From Bagarius yarrelli (taxonomy: Eukaryota > Chordata > Actinopteri > Siluriformes > Sisoridae), in contig VCAZ01000050.1 in the NCBI GenBank assembly GCA_005784505.1, positions 620,001 through 684,000 of the forward strand: DNA of 64,000 bases, given 5' to 3'. Below are positions 1-11,870 of the stretch, piece by piece (the first letter of the stretch is position 1; every line of letters starts with the position of its first letter). Under the pieces are notes generated by a model. That model made no database searches. It was not told the origin of the DNA and saw only the letters and a program-made list of their open reading frames with translations. The translations under genes and the position numbers were made by a program.

Positions 1-127
1 TTTCTTAGTGATTTAATCTTAGAGACTCATCTGAGTTAAGCATTTGCATGTCATGGAGTAAATGTCTCGGTCACATTTACTCTACAGCACAGTGAAATTT
101 GTTTCTATACGTATCCCATCTTAGAAA

Positions 128-296
128 ATTGGGGTCAGAGCACAGGGTCGGCTCTGATACAGCGCCACTGGAGCAGAAAGGGTTAAGGGTCTTGCACAAG
201 GACCCAACAGTGTCAGACTGGAGGCAGTGGGGTTTGAACCCAAGTCTTCCTGGTCTTCAGATCAACAACGGAGTACCATAACCATTGCCCCTGTGA
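128..296 (-). repeat. Old SINE-like fragment (minus orientation)
   Basis: The stretch contains a degraded version of the phrases 'gggttaagggtcttgcacaa', 'acccaacagtg' and 'ggtttgaaccc', which recur in the window's SINEs. It reads in reverse orientation. It is more diverged than the other copies and lacks the usual tail. Assignment to a named family is not possible by eye. Confidence 0.5.
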
Positions 297-1060
297 ACTG
301 TGGGTTGGTACCTTCTTAAGTTTCAGGCAGGTGTTGTCAGTACAAGGCAAATACTTTTTGCACCACTTTTTTAGGCACCACTGCGCTGAAAATGCATTAA
401 AATGTTCTACTGGTCTTGTATATCCTGCTTAAACAATGTTACATTGAATGCTAACAGTTAACAATGAGGTGTATGGATACACTTGAGAGTCTAGTGAAAA
501 ATAGAGCTGCAAAATAACTTCAAGTGAGCAGACAAAGACGTCATAAGCTGTTAAGCACGGCAATGAGATGTAATAGAAGATGACAGTTGCATTTGTTTTT
601 ACCGCACTTCATAAAAGTGTTCTGGAAAAAAAAAAAAAAGGTAGGAGGCTGCGGAAACAAAAAAAAACCCTCACTTCCTAATCAATTGTGGGACACACAG
701 ATTTCAAACTGTTTCATTACAGGAATAATATATGAACATTAGGCTGTTTGAAATGCACCCAATTTGTCTTCTTGAATGCGGCTAATGGCATGAAACATGG
801 CATATCGACCTGGCAGACTTCTTCTGTTATTTTTAAAGGCTTTTGTTAAACAAAATTGAAGCACAGCGATGTAAGCTCGGAGAAAGGGCTGGGTTGGATT
901 CGGTAGCGCGTTCGACAGCACACCAATTTATTATCAATCAGTCAACGTTAGGGACTGGTCATAAAAGAACCAGTGGAGGAGAGAGTTAGTAAATTAATAT
1001 CTGACTCTCCATCACTGTCAAATGAAGACTAAGACAGAAAAAAGGACATTTGGAATGAAT
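297..1060. other. Intergenic, no gene seen
   Basis: No open frame of coding character and no recognisable repeat was found apart from a short A-run near 628. The sequence is complex and AT-rich. Confidence 0.5.
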
Positions 1061-1077
1061 GAGAGAGAGAGAGACAC

Positions 1078-1111
<34 letters not shown>

Positions 1112-1112
1112 C
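1061..1112. repeat. (GA)n microsatellite
   Basis: An interrupted GA dinucleotide run with small CACAGA breaks. Short open frames on the minus strand here are Leu/Ser low-complexity artefacts. Confidence 0.95.
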
Positions 1113-1700
1113 AAATAAATAACCCAAATGTATGCTGTAGGGGCTTTGCAGATATTTTGTTCTGATTTGCACATAATAGAACATCAATCTTTGTGTTTGT
1201 TCTTGTTTGCTGTGCATTATTAATCACATTAGGAATGATTAATGATGCCGAAAGCTCCAAACAAAACAACCAGTCCCCCTCGATAAGGCTGCTTGTGAGG
1301 CTTGTTAAAGGGCAGTGCGTGGCGTCTCGGGCTGCCTTTTATGTCCTGCAGGTCAGCAGAGTCAGCTGAGGACAGCGAAGGAGTAGCTTCATGCAGACAT
1401 TTTTACTTGCTTACTGTCGTGAATTTTTTTTTAGGTTAATCCTGCTAATAAATATACACAGTATGACAAAAAAGTCAAACAAATCATTCGACTGTGGGCT
1501 TTCTGAGTTAAAAGAGATGGTTGGGGTTCATCCAGAGGTCCCTTTCTATAAATTAGAGCAAATCTGTGGGGGGAAAAGCAGTAAATCAACTCTCCTGCTA
1601 CGAGGAAGTGTAGCTGCACAGCTCCATGGTCCCCGATTCCATCCTGAACTTGTTTTCTACACCTCTTTGAGGGTTTCATTCCATCTTCCTAAAACATTTG
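1113..1700. other. Intergenic, no gene seen
   Basis: Complex sequence. The 125-codon frame starting at 1391 has no recognisable domain and runs into the SINE at 1701, so it is not annotated as a gene. Confidence 0.4.
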
Positions 1701-1866
1701 CATTTACAGCATTTGGCAGACGTCCTTATCTGGAGCGACTTAAATATATCTCTTTTTTTATATATTGATATACTGAGCAATTGCTCAGGGGACCAACAGT
1801 GGCAACTTGGTGGTGCTGGAAATCAAACCTCAATTTTCCATTTAGCAACACCTACTGAGCAACAGC
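1701..1866 (-). repeat. tRNA-derived SINE, family A, minus
   Basis: It starts with the reverse complement of the family tail ('catttggcagacgtccttat'). The 'caacagtggcaacttggtgg' body follows, then a decayed tRNA-like head. This is the most abundant repeat of the window; the full-length reference copy lies at 43522-43712. Confidence 0.8.
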
Positions 1867-2411
1867 CAGCTACAACTTCCTGTCCTTGCTATCCATCAGC
1901 TCAGTGTTCAACTGGCTATTTCTCGTTCCAAAAATATAGTCAAACACAGATAGAGCGTTTATAGTAGTATCTTAACAGTAAATAGTCTTCTGGTATATTT
2001 CGTCTGGTTTCAGCTCATCTGCTCCAGCAGATCTCTTTAGGTCTCAACACATTTTTTTATTAATTAGCTTTTGTAGAGAAAATACCGTGTACAACTTTCC
2101 TATGTTTATTGACCAGATAAATCTGTGGAATGGTTCATTAGACGTTAGTAATATATTTTAATTGTTTATGTTTTTTTCTGCTATCTTTTTAATTAATAAG
2201 GCTTTACAAGCAACAAAGTTGTGTTTAAAAGTGTTTTGGCTATACAAATAAGTTGAAATCAGATATTCTGATGTGTCTTTTTTTAAACAATATAATACAA
2301 TTATAAATAATACAATTTGCTTATTTTTAAAACTGTATGGATGAATATGTACTGACAACCTTTTTAATTTCTCTATCATTTCTACAAAATAATGACAAAA
2401 TGACACATTTC
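1867..2411. other. Intergenic, no gene seen
   Basis: AT-rich unique sequence. The 82-codon minus-strand frame has no coding signature. Confidence 0.4.
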
Positions 2412-2740
2412 TGGCTTAGTGGTTAGCACTGTTGCCTGCTGCCTGGGTGCGATTCCTGGGCAGGGGTATTTCTGTGTGGAGTTTGCATGTTTTCCCCGTC
2501 TCCGGGTACTCCGGTTTCTCCCACAGTCCAAAAACATGTATGATGGGTTAATAGGTGATTATAAATTGCCCATAGAAGTGAGTGTAAGGGTGTATGTGTA
2601 GCCCTGTGATAGACTGGAGACCTGTCCAGGGTGTAGCCCTCCTGCCTGTGGCCCTTTCAGAGACAACCAGGATAGACTCCAGCAGATCCCTGTGACCCTG
2701 AATTAGGGAATAAGCGGATATAGAAGATAAATGAATGAAT
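2412..2740 (+). repeat. tRNA-derived SINE, family B, plus
   Basis: A tRNA-like head ('agtggttagcactgttgcct' followed by a B-box-like 'tgcgattcctgg') is followed by 'gtgtggagtttgcatgtttt', 'cggtttctcccacagtcc' and a long body. It ends in a short (GAAT)n-like tail. This composite is widespread in teleost genomes; other copies here are at 19180 and 45733. Confidence 0.75.
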
Positions 2741-3204
2741 AGATGAATGTCACAGTGTAATATTTTATAATTCTACACAGTCAAAGCTAGACATTTATTA
2801 ACACTTCACCTAAGGGTAATGTTAAGGAAGCTACTGATAACAACATACATACATATTTATATAAAGATTTATTGAAATAAGCATCTGCTGACTTTTTTTA
2901 TTGTCTGACAAGCAACTTAAAGTTGTGTTTATAGGCTGACTTATGACAGCCAGTGCTGGTTATAATTTCACCGCAGGCATCTGAATCACATTTTCGTTTG
3001 AATACCATGTGTATTTAAAGTCAGGTTTACACTGTGCGACTTTAAATAGCCCTTTACAGTTGTTGTTTGTCAGACTGTACAAACATGTTCCCCATGTCAC
3101 AATCATAATGTCGACTGTAATTTAGGAAGACAAGCTCATGATTGGATTATTTAACTGTTATGAGCTCCATTCAGTTCAGTGTCGTCTGTTTAGTTCCCCT
3201 GTAT
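2741..3204. other. Intergenic, no gene seen
   Basis: AT-rich unique sequence without a recognisable gene or repeat. Confidence 0.4.
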
Positions 3205-3350
3205 CTTTATGCTCTCCTCCTGTTTGCTGTGGTGTCAGATTCACTCCCGTTACAGTTGGTGGCGCTAATGCACCAAGTTATTATATCAGCACCGATAATA
3301 AAAGAGAAGAGGACTGCCGCTCCATGCACTTTGGAAATTATAATTAAAAT
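3205..3350 (+). repeat. Dispersed repeat R1, copy 1
   Basis: The sequence around 'tggtggcgctaatg', the following 'aataataaaagagaagagg' and the 'ggaaattataattaaaat' end recurs with divergence at about 18810-18970. The class is unknown. Confidence 0.6.
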
Positions 3351-3354
3351 AGAG

Positions 3355-3592
3355 TTAGAGTCCCTGTCCCAATATCCGTACTTGCACCCTTATGACCCTC
3401 ATTTGCTCGTTCCTGGTGGGGGGTCAAGTGCACAGGGTGTCCAAATTCAATGGTGAGCTTTCCCGCCCTGTCTACCTGTGACCTTAATGCACACTTCCTG
3501 TAACTGCGGGTCTAAGCAGACTTCACTTAAGGATGTTACCCAGAATTGATCTGGTGGTGTGACGTTTTAAACCATTTAAAGACCAGGTGTCT
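3355..3592 (+). repeat. Dispersed repeat R2, copy 1
   Basis: It shares 'taatgcacacttcctgtaac', 'cttaaggatgttacccagaa' and 'tggtggtgtgacgttttaaa' with the stretch at about 28290-28500. Termini were not defined. A non-autonomous DNA transposon is the likely class (inference). Confidence 0.6.
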
Positions 3593-3711
3593 ACCTTGTT
3601 TCCGAGGCGTCTCTAACAATATTTGTCCCTGTATAAGAATGTGAAACAGGTTGGTCCAAGTTTATCTGCCTAATAAATATTGTGCATCCTTAATTATAAC
3701 CAATTTAACAG

Positions 3712-3822
3712 TGATTAAGGTGTTGGACTTGCAGATGAGTCAAGGTTGTGAGTTTTTATTACAGGATCGCCAAGCGGCCACTGCTGGGTCCTTGAACAAG
3801 GACCCCAACTCTGGATGGCCGG
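3712..3822 (+). repeat. SINE family A fragment, plus
   Basis: The head phrase 'gtgattaaggtgttggactt' and the 'ccactgctgggtccttgaac' middle are recognisable. The tail is absent. Confidence 0.55.
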
Positions 3823-3892
3823 AATAGAAAATTACAAAAAGAAGCCACACTTCACAATATAAAGAAAATTATTTCCAAAAATGGATAAGTTA

Positions 3893-4090
3893 TTAGATAG
3901 ATAGAACTTTATTGTCATTGCAAGGTAAAGGTACATATCAACAAAATGCTTTTTAACATCTACCAAAAGTACAAATGGTAGAAACTGTGCAAAATAATAA
4001 AAAGTGCAGATAAATCTGTAGGTATGTACATTAATACATGAGGCTATGTCGGTATGTGCAAAAAGAAGTATGTGCAAGTATTTATAGCAT
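3893..4090. repeat. Probable retroelement 3' fragment
   Basis: The phrase 'agaactttattgtcattgca' followed by an A-rich segment resembles 3' tails of fish non-LTR elements. The family assignment is from memory and weak. Confidence 0.3.
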
Positions 4091-4329
4091 ATAAAATGTC
4101 TGATGTAATTATAATGTGTGCAATGTATCTACATCAGTGACAGAGATAAAGTACAGCTTATATACAGATCATGTATGTTTATTACTGTTTATAACTGTAT
4201 GACCATCATATAAAAATCTGTAAAATGTCTCTATAAGAAAAGTGTGAGATCACCTGTCAGGCGGATGAAACGATGCGACTTTAAACAGGATTTATGTAAT
4301 TAAATTAATAATTTGTGGAATTAGGGATA

Positions 4330-4740
4330 TTTATGATTGTGGCAACTGCCCCGAGCTGAAAGAAAAGCATTACATCGTTCTTTTCTGAGGGGCTTTGCTC
4401 CTATCGCTCTTATTGTTAGAGAACACAATCCTCCGGAGAGACACAGCATGTCTGGGTGCGGCTATGTATTTTGCTCTTGAAAGCCATCGATCTGCTCGAG
4501 TGATTTTCTGTTGTAATCAATTCTGCAGATCAGGTCTCTCAAGAATAGGATGGAAAGTAATAAACTTACTGTGTGAGTATGTGTGCAGGTCCTTTTTAGC
4601 ATTAGCATTCACCATTAACCGCTGTCATAATTCCTGCTTTCGTATTTATCGACAATTCCTCACAGAAATATACATAGGGGTTGTAGGAGGAAAAGAAGGA
4701 GACAAATCAAAGCCCAAAATCATATAACCGTTACACTGAA
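4330..4740. other. Candidate conserved noncoding stretch
   Basis: Base-balanced, non-repetitive sequence with no repeat-family phrase and no credible open frame, standing out from the AT-rich surroundings. Such stretches near developmental genes are often regulatory, but conservation was not tested here. Confidence 0.25.
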
Positions 4741-5230
4741 ATCTTGCCAAAATGCCTGTCACACTTAGATTCAAAGCTGTATTTAGACATCTGAACAAAC
4801 CACTAGCCTGCTAGATATTCCAGATAAAATGATACAGTGGGATTTTGTTCATTATCAGCTAAACTTTTACATCTGTATGACACCTCTATTGTTAATAAGC
4901 TTCTCATGGAGGAAGAAAAAAGAATATCTTTGTATTACGGTGTTCAATATTATAATAGTAATAGTACCGTTACATCAAGGTGGCACATCATAGTGAGTGT
5001 TTGGGTTTTATTGGGAATGTATTCATAGATTAATGAATAGTTGCTTCCTTTACTGTGATTCATACGGGGTAGCAGCGTTTTGGATGATGTAGTTAGAGCA
5101 GCCCCTGCTGGAGCAGTCCATTCTGCTAATTTGTATTGTTCCTGGTTAACAAGGGTAAAATTTAGGTGTAACAAATCGTTGCATTAATAGTTATGTCAAT
5201 AGTAGGCCCTTGAAAGATAATGAGGCCAGA

Positions 5231-5275
<45 letters not shown>
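5231..5275. repeat. (TG)n microsatellite
   Basis: A nearly pure TG dinucleotide run. Confidence 0.97.
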
Positions 5276-5282
<7 letters not shown>

Positions 5283-6179
5283 ATATGTCTGTTAAGAGAT
5301 ATTAATTGACTGCATTATGTTTATCACTTGCACATTTTTATTCATTTACCTTAAGGAACGTATCCAGGTCACCGTCACAGAAGGTCTGAAGCAGGTCCCC
5401 AGAATGCTTTGTGCAAGTGGGACAATTCGTTCTGGATGTGGCACCATGCAAATGTACATTCACACGCTTTTCACACCAGGGAATTTTTTATTGATTCATC
5501 CTCTAGTTTAGCAATGCACATACATACATGTTTTAGGGTTGGAAGAAAACTAAAAAACTTTAGAAAGAGAATGTTGAAAAGTCCTCACGAAACATTAACC
5601 TAGCTTAGCTCAGGACCAACAATTAGGTAATATGAAAGAAGCTTTGTTTATGTGGCGTGAGGTTACTATGTTAAGAGGAAAAACTAAACAATGCTTAGCC
5701 GACTATGCCACCTTTTAAACAGGGAAAATTACCAAAGTTAAATCACTAGAAAAAGAAAAGAAAGGTCACACAGGTACGCGGTTTCAATATAAAGAAAGGA
5801 AGAGACGTGAATACTATACACCAACGTTTACTTTGGAAACAAGCACAAGGATAAAAATCATTGTAACGTCCCGGTTATGACAAAATACGAAAAAGAGACA
5901 GGGGCTTGTGGGATGCCATAATTCAGCCTATAAAAACAAAAATTGATTTCAAAAAGGGCTGCGGTGAACAAATGTTACCTTAAACAGTAAGATTCACTGC
6001 TATTGTTTGTCATTTCACAGATATTTTAAAGCTATTTGGACAAATTTATCTCTACAGCACACACACACACACACATAATTCACCACTATATAACCCTTTA
6101 TACATAAAGAATATTCTTTTCCCTGTGTACCGTTTTCCAACATACTGAATAAGGACACAAAAACCCATAGAAAAAAAAA
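5276..6179. other. Intergenic, no gene seen
   Basis: Mostly complex AT-rich sequence with a short (CA)n at 6057-6076. No coding or RNA gene is recognised. Confidence 0.4.
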
Positions 6180-6385
6180 CTCCCTGGGGCTTCTGGCTGA
6201 ATATCGGTACTTTTGATCTTCATTATGGTCCCTCCTAAAGGAGCTTTCAGACTGGCTGGACTGGGACTGCCTGGAGAGAAAGCTAATGAAAGATGGGGGC
6301 CACAAAACTAAATGGCAGTGATTCAATTCAGAGTGCTCTTATTATAGGACTGAGAATGAAGCACCAGGCCAGCTGTCCCTTAAAA
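6180..6385. other. Candidate conserved noncoding stretch
   Basis: A compact, GC-balanced unique block followed by a GA-rich run. The minus-strand frame through it has no family resemblance. Regulatory function is only a possibility. Confidence 0.25.
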
Positions 6386-7501
6386 CAGAGAGAGGGAGAG
6401 AGAGAGAGACACAGGGACATGGTTGGAAAGTGAAACATTAATATTACTGACACAGTTTGCCTTATTTTAAATATGGTATGTTCAAAACATTCCCTCTTTG
6501 TGTCATCCGATTAAGTGCGACTGCATGCACCCATCTGTGCGTTTATGTGTGCACATGTTTATCCGTCCTACCGAGTGTGTGCACAGCAGAACTCTCAGAG
6601 GGCTCCAGAAAGAGGGCAAGTCACAGATGGGCAATGTCATCCGCAATTGAGTCCAGCCATCACGTCCCCAGCGCTATATTCAATATAACCCTTTACTTAT
6701 TCCAAACAAAATGTGCACTTTTACCATCCGATTTTATCTTTATTCTGATTCTTACTCCTATAATAATTTCCAGAAAACATTCTCACTAGATTAAGGGAGC
6801 GAATATAAGTTTTTTTTTTTTAAATTTAGACTTAAAATGTTAAGTAAGATCAGGCAATGCTGTCATGTAACCCCCCCCAAACCCCCTCAAACTGGGGTTG
6901 AGGTCAGTTCTCCTACCTCATATCTTCATAGTGCACAGGGACTCTGTCATGTTGGAAGTGTCTGAGACTCTTAATTCCATTAAAATAACTCCAACTTTGT
7001 AGCAACAGTTTTGGAAAGATGCAGTTATGAGAATGATTTGTACATTCAGAGATCAAGTCTACCATGTAAAGTTCTTTAAACCTGGCAACTGTGCTGTATT
7101 TTTGCCCTTGCCCTTCTCTTGGTTTTTTTTTTTTTTAGATTCTACCATCCTTTCCAGACAACTTTCCTTGTTTGGCCATTTTAGCATCATTTACCAAAAG
7201 CAGTCTTTAACTGTCCAGTGTGATCGCTTATAGAATGTGAAATGCGAGAACGTCACTTGCTAACCATCAAAATTTACGATATTGTCACAAGATGCTGTAA
7301 CCATTGCACCTTTTGAAGCAACCTGAATCACTCTACCTTAATCTTCACAGATTCTCTTTTTCTACTTCTAGCATAGGAACAAATGCTAACATGCAGACCA
7401 TGAATCAGTGAGACACACAGGTCAGGTCATGAGGTGGCTCTTTGTCAAGCTTGGTTACACACAACGCTAAGTGCAGCGACATGGTTCATAGTATAATTTG
7501 C
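6386..7501. other. Intergenic, no gene seen
   Basis: Unique sequence with short homopolymers. The 110-codon plus frame at 6457 and the 68-codon frame at 7027 have no recognisable domain. Confidence 0.4.

Positions 7502-7531
<30 letters not shown>
7502..7531. repeat. (TG)n microsatellite
   Basis: A pure TG dinucleotide run. Confidence 0.97.
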
Positions 7532-7532
<1 letters not shown>

Positions 7533-7849
7533 GAATCCTCCACGGACTTGCTGCGTATGATTCAGAATTATTTAGGTCACCACAATTGAGTGCCACATTC
7601 TGCTAAAAACCTTTTAAACCTGGACAAGTCAAGTCAAAATTTTTATTTGATTAGGTTTCCATCCACCCTAAAGGTATTTGTGATGGTCACTCCGACATGT
7701 CACGACACCATGAAAAACAGGTTTAAGAAATTTATATGACTAAGAACAAGACAAGACACCTCCATCTGCCTTAATTACCCAGAATCCATACCTCAGATCT
7801 GTTAAAAGTAAAAACACAGCTGTCAGCAGAAAGTAACAGGGAATTTAGT

Positions 7850-8140
7850 AACGTTCTTTAAAAGTTGTGGAAATGTTAAAACAAAACATTAGTGAAATAA
7901 TGTTTTTCGGACATTCTTGTAACGTTAAAAAAACTGTTATTGAAACGTCTTTTGTACTTAATGAAATGTCTTATAATGTTAATAAAAAAGTTCTTGAAAC
8001 ATTGTTCTTTCAACATCTTTAGAACATTAGTTGTACTTGATAAAATGTCTTATACTGTTAATAGAAAACGTTCTTAGAACATCTTTAGGACGTTATTTGT
8101 ACTGTTCTTTAATGTAATTTCTGTATTACGCTCTTATAAA
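7850..8140. repeat. Degenerate internal repeat
   Basis: Diverged units containing 'gttcttgaaacatt', 'acttgataaaatgtcttat' and 'aacatctttagaac' recur several times. The 'aacgtt...gaaac' vocabulary also appears in the foldback at about 15.55 kb, so both may derive from one element family. Confidence 0.5.
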
Positions 8141-8772
8141 CATCGCTTCAAAGCCTCCACAGCACCGCTAATTTCTATAGATATAAACAGACCGGCTTCC
8201 TTAAATAACTTTACTTTCTGTGTTTTGTAAAAAAAAAAATAAATAAATAATAATTTAAGCCCGTGTTGGAGTGGTAGTGTTCAGTTAAATTTCTATCCCC
8301 TTTCACTTCACAGTGGTGGTTATTACCTAAAAATTCCCCCCAAAAAATTCCCAAAACATAAAGAATTAGTTGCTCAACAAAATGTTTATATCCTCAAAAT
8401 TAAATGTGAACAAAAAGTACATTTCCATTTCAAGCACTTTTTTCTAACTGTCCAAAATGTGAAGATTTTATTTTCAGCCGATAAAATTCAGTGTAAGTTG
8501 ATCAGAACAGCGATTTAAAGTCACACATTCTGACTAATTTTCTATCAGACTTGTGGTAATAAAACAGTTCATTTTCTTATATTGATTAACAAGGTTCAGT
8601 AAGTCGTTATCCGTTCCACCGCGGGAATAGAAAGTCAATGGACTGGTAAACAGGTAGAAATATTGCTACATACACATATAGATCTTATAAAACTTGTTTT
8701 ACTTGAAAACCAATGAAACACTAACTCACCAGTTTATATAGCATTTGTAAACAAATTCTACCTTCTATCTAA
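8141..8772. other. Intergenic, no gene seen
   Basis: AT-rich unique sequence with an A-rich run near 8230. Confidence 0.4.
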
Positions 8773-8798
8773 ACACACACACACACACACACACACAG
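8773..8798. repeat. (CA)n microsatellite
   Basis: A pure CA dinucleotide run. Confidence 0.95.
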
Positions 8799-8839
8799 TC
8801 CACTGTTTCAGTAATTCATGCTAACAGGATATTTGACAG

Positions 8840-9115
8840 TCTTACTGCACACATTATAAATCTTACAAAGCCATTCGGAGACCATTCACAGTTAGGCAAA
8901 ATGAATAATTCCAGTTCTCATGAATACTATTCCGGAATCAATAATGACAATATGCATAACAGCCTCTAGCTATTCCTGGAGCGGCAAGAACTGTTAATCG
9001 AAGGCTAACGGCATGCCATCCTGCCTTATACATTATTAGCAATTTGCATTCGGATGTCAGCAAGGGCCGTGTTATTACTATTCTGCTGCATCAGTACCAT
9101 AGGTGTTACCGGTAA
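8840..9115. other. Candidate conserved noncoding stretch
   Basis: A unique block containing ATTA-type homeodomain core sites, 'tatgcataa' and 'caatttgcattc' (octamer-like). It has no repeat match and no open frame. The composition resembles vertebrate developmental enhancers; this is inference. Confidence 0.3.
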
Positions 9116-9912
9116 GGTTCATATCTCAGGTCTGTTCGAAACCCTACATAGTACATATAATAGCACTTCAAAATGCTCAGGCATGCATGCTTTTTTTAAT
9201 GAGCTCGTTTAAACCCTGAGGGGTAAAGAGCAAAAAATATCACATGTATAGGCTTTACATCAGTGCATAAGCATTACCTGTCATTTTACATAGCCTTTTT
9301 TAATTCATTTAAAAAACAACATGGCAACCAAGCATGTCTGGTGATGTAATTTATCCTGCACAGAATTTAAAAGCATATTTTTTCCCCTACCAGAGACGTT
9401 TTTCATTTTTTTTTACCCAGCAGAATACACTCTCAAAAATATTGTGTAGCCCAAACAAAAAAATAATTAACCCATTAACAGTTTGCATCAATATATTTGC
9501 ATTATTGTAATAAAAAAGTTCTAAAAAGGTTCAGCCAACAAACTATACTGAGTTAGATCAGTTACCTTTTATACCCCAGACTGAAGTATTTTTAAGCATC
9601 AACTCATTTTTTTGTTGTTTTGACTATTTTTTCTACATAAATTGTAAAATAAATGAAGTGTTATGTACTTAATTACCATAATTATTAATGCAAGTTTTGT
9701 AGTTCACAACCTATAAAAAAAAATTTCTTTAGTTGCTGGTAAGAAATTAATTTTTAATAACAACAACTTTGTCATTCAATTTCAATTCAATTTTTGCACT
9801 TCACAATAAACTAAAATGTACACAGCAAACCAAACTGTGTACTGCCCCACAAAACTATAGCCTATAAACTATAAACTGGCCCTACACAGTTTTGCCTTCA
9901 GAAAAATATGTT

Positions 9913-9916
<4 letters not shown>
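9116..9916. other. Intergenic, no gene seen
   Basis: AT-rich sequence without recognisable genes. Confidence 0.4.

Positions 9917-10003
<87 letters not shown>
9917..10003. repeat. (TA)n microsatellite
   Basis: A near-pure TA dinucleotide run with one phase slip. Confidence 0.97.
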
Positions 10004-10005
<2 letters not shown>

Positions 10006-10189
10006 AATCATACAAAATTATAGGCATTTATTTATCTGAATCCCGTCTCAAACATTCTGTAAAACTTTCAAACATGAACTTTTCCCATTTGTTAAACATC
10101 TAACATTACTGTCACAAACAAGCATACAGAAATGCTACTGCCCTCACATATTAACCTCAGTATGAAAATCAGTATACAAAATAACAGAA

Positions 10190-11130
10190 AATCAGCCTCT
10201 ACAGTGGACTTTAAAAAACAACAAAATAAACCCCTGTTCTCGAGATGCATTCCCTTCGCACTGGGTTTCAGTCCATCAAGTTCGAGAAACAGCTTCTGAA
10301 ACACTTTACAGGTGTATTTTAGTTCCTTGGGGTAACTAAAATTCAGGGCATATATTATGCCCATTAGCAGAGCACAGTATCTTCATATATATGTGTCGTT
10401 AAGGATTTTGATGCTTTCAATCACAATGGTTGCCGTCTTGTAGTCAGATCCTGAAGAAGACTGATCACCAATGATGGCAATTGTCATACGTGGCGTTTCA
10501 TGGTCTGCCTCAAACTCTTGTGTGTTTCTGTAAAGCAAGAGGAAGTTGTAAATCTGTAAGCAAAAGCTGTCTAAAAATAGGAAAAACAATTAAAACTCTA
10601 GTAAAAACTCGTTTTAGTTTTAAAGAGAGAACAAAACTTGCCTGTGCTGCATCTGATAACGCAGGCCAGCGCTTCAATTACGTCCTTGATTTCAGGAGCA
10701 TTTAAAATAATTTCCTGCCTGCGAAGAGAGAATGTCCTGCCCATTTTCTCAGCAACAACCTAAAAATTGTTTCTTTTTCTCACTTCATGCAAAAGGTTCA
10801 CTCTCTTTTGCTCCAAACTCTCACTGGTTTCACCCCAAGGATGAGGAGGCAAGTAATTAACTTCAGCTTTTTTAGGCTTTTTAACATTTTTAGCAGGAGT
10901 CTGGTCATCTGCTGGTTTGCTCTTGAGTGAGTTCACCACAGTTTCTGGACAGCAAAATTGTTAATCTTGTATTTAAGTCGCTGAATTCAGCCATAGTAAC
11001 CATTTAACAACCCTGGTTCTTTGAGGCAGGAATGGTTTTTTGATCAGGGCCTCTGCTACCTGACTGTAGTAAGCAGTTTTTGGACATCATGATCTGAAAG
11101 AATCACTCGGAGGTGAGCTGGTTGCGACAT
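10190..11130 (-). pseudogene. Decayed copy of a multicopy fish gene (SAMD3-like family resemblance)
   Basis: Reading the minus strand, a start codon at 11130-11128 opens with MSQPAHLRVILSDHD, like the N-terminus of fish proteins often annotated as SAMD3-like or uncharacterised. After a decayed part, an open segment from about 10965 reads KKPKKAEVNYLPPHPWGE and continues to an in-frame TAG at 10762-10760. Past that stop the frame still reads VVAEKMGRTFSLRRQEII. A further segment (10589-10386) ends at an in-frame TGA at 10385-10383. The same frame then continues with MGIIYALNFSYPKELKYT (from 10364). The gap before the third segment ends in a polypyrimidine-CAG, so the copy kept an intron-like boundary and is not a simple processed retrocopy. 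Family naming is from memory of recurring motifs; the function is unknown. Confidence 0.5.
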
Positions 11131-11449
11131 TATCTGAAATACACAACATGACAACAAATGTCAGTAAAAATACAATGCCATTCCCCCCCCCAGAGTTGTA
11201 GAAACTCTGCTTAATGTAAGTTTATTACACCAGTTTATTACATTACAATAAACAATTTTTTGTTGTTAATTTGTTCTTTCAAATGGAAAATACAAAATAC
11301 ACAGTCTACACTAGCAATAACTGGGGACAACCATATAACAGACTTTATTGCTAGACTGTAATTGTGTCTTGCATGTTCGTCTATCTTAATGTAAAATAAG
11401 TGTATGCTAAAGGCAATTTACAAAACATAGATGTAGCGTTTCAGGGTTA
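11131..11449. other. Intergenic, no gene seen
   Basis: AT-rich sequence with a short C-run near 11185. No promoter for the neighbouring pseudogene could be recognised. Confidence 0.4.
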
Positions 11450-11600
11450 CATAGTTTTATTTGGTGTGTGATTGTGTCCTGTAATGGGTTGGGACCTTGT
11501 CCACCCTGTGTCACACAACTTGTGTTCAGATTCCTCTGAGAAAAATGTGTAAATCTATCAGCGCCGTGTTGTACTCTTGTACCTGGGTATTTAGTGTGAA
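11450..11600. repeat. SINE family B tail-like fragment
   Basis: The phrases 'tgattgtgtcctgtaatggg' and 'ttgtccaccctgtgtcacac' resemble the distal body of family B at 2590-2640. No head is present. Confidence 0.45.
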
Positions 11601-11619
11601 ACACACTCGCTGTTCATTT

Positions 11620-11870
11620 TAACAGGAACCCCTGTGAACTTCATCATTTAGCTAATCAGCGAATCATGTGGCAGTCACACAGTGCAGAGACACTTTAAGA
11701 GGTTCAGTTCATGTAAAAACATCAGAATACATCGAGGGGGAAAGTGTGATCTCTGCCATTTTCTTTGTGGTATGGAAGGTTGTACCAGATGACCTGGTTT
11801 GAGTATTTTTTTGTCTCCTGCGATTTTCACACACACCAATCTCTGGTTTGAATGTGCATCAGTTCCGAAT
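11620..11870 (+). repeat. Old LINE-like interspersed fragment
   Basis: Phrases such as 'aacttcatcatttagctaat', 'ctggtttgagtattt' and 'gcgattttcacacacaccaa' recall a widespread ancient fish interspersed repeat. The class is uncertain and no reading frame is preserved. Confidence 0.4.
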
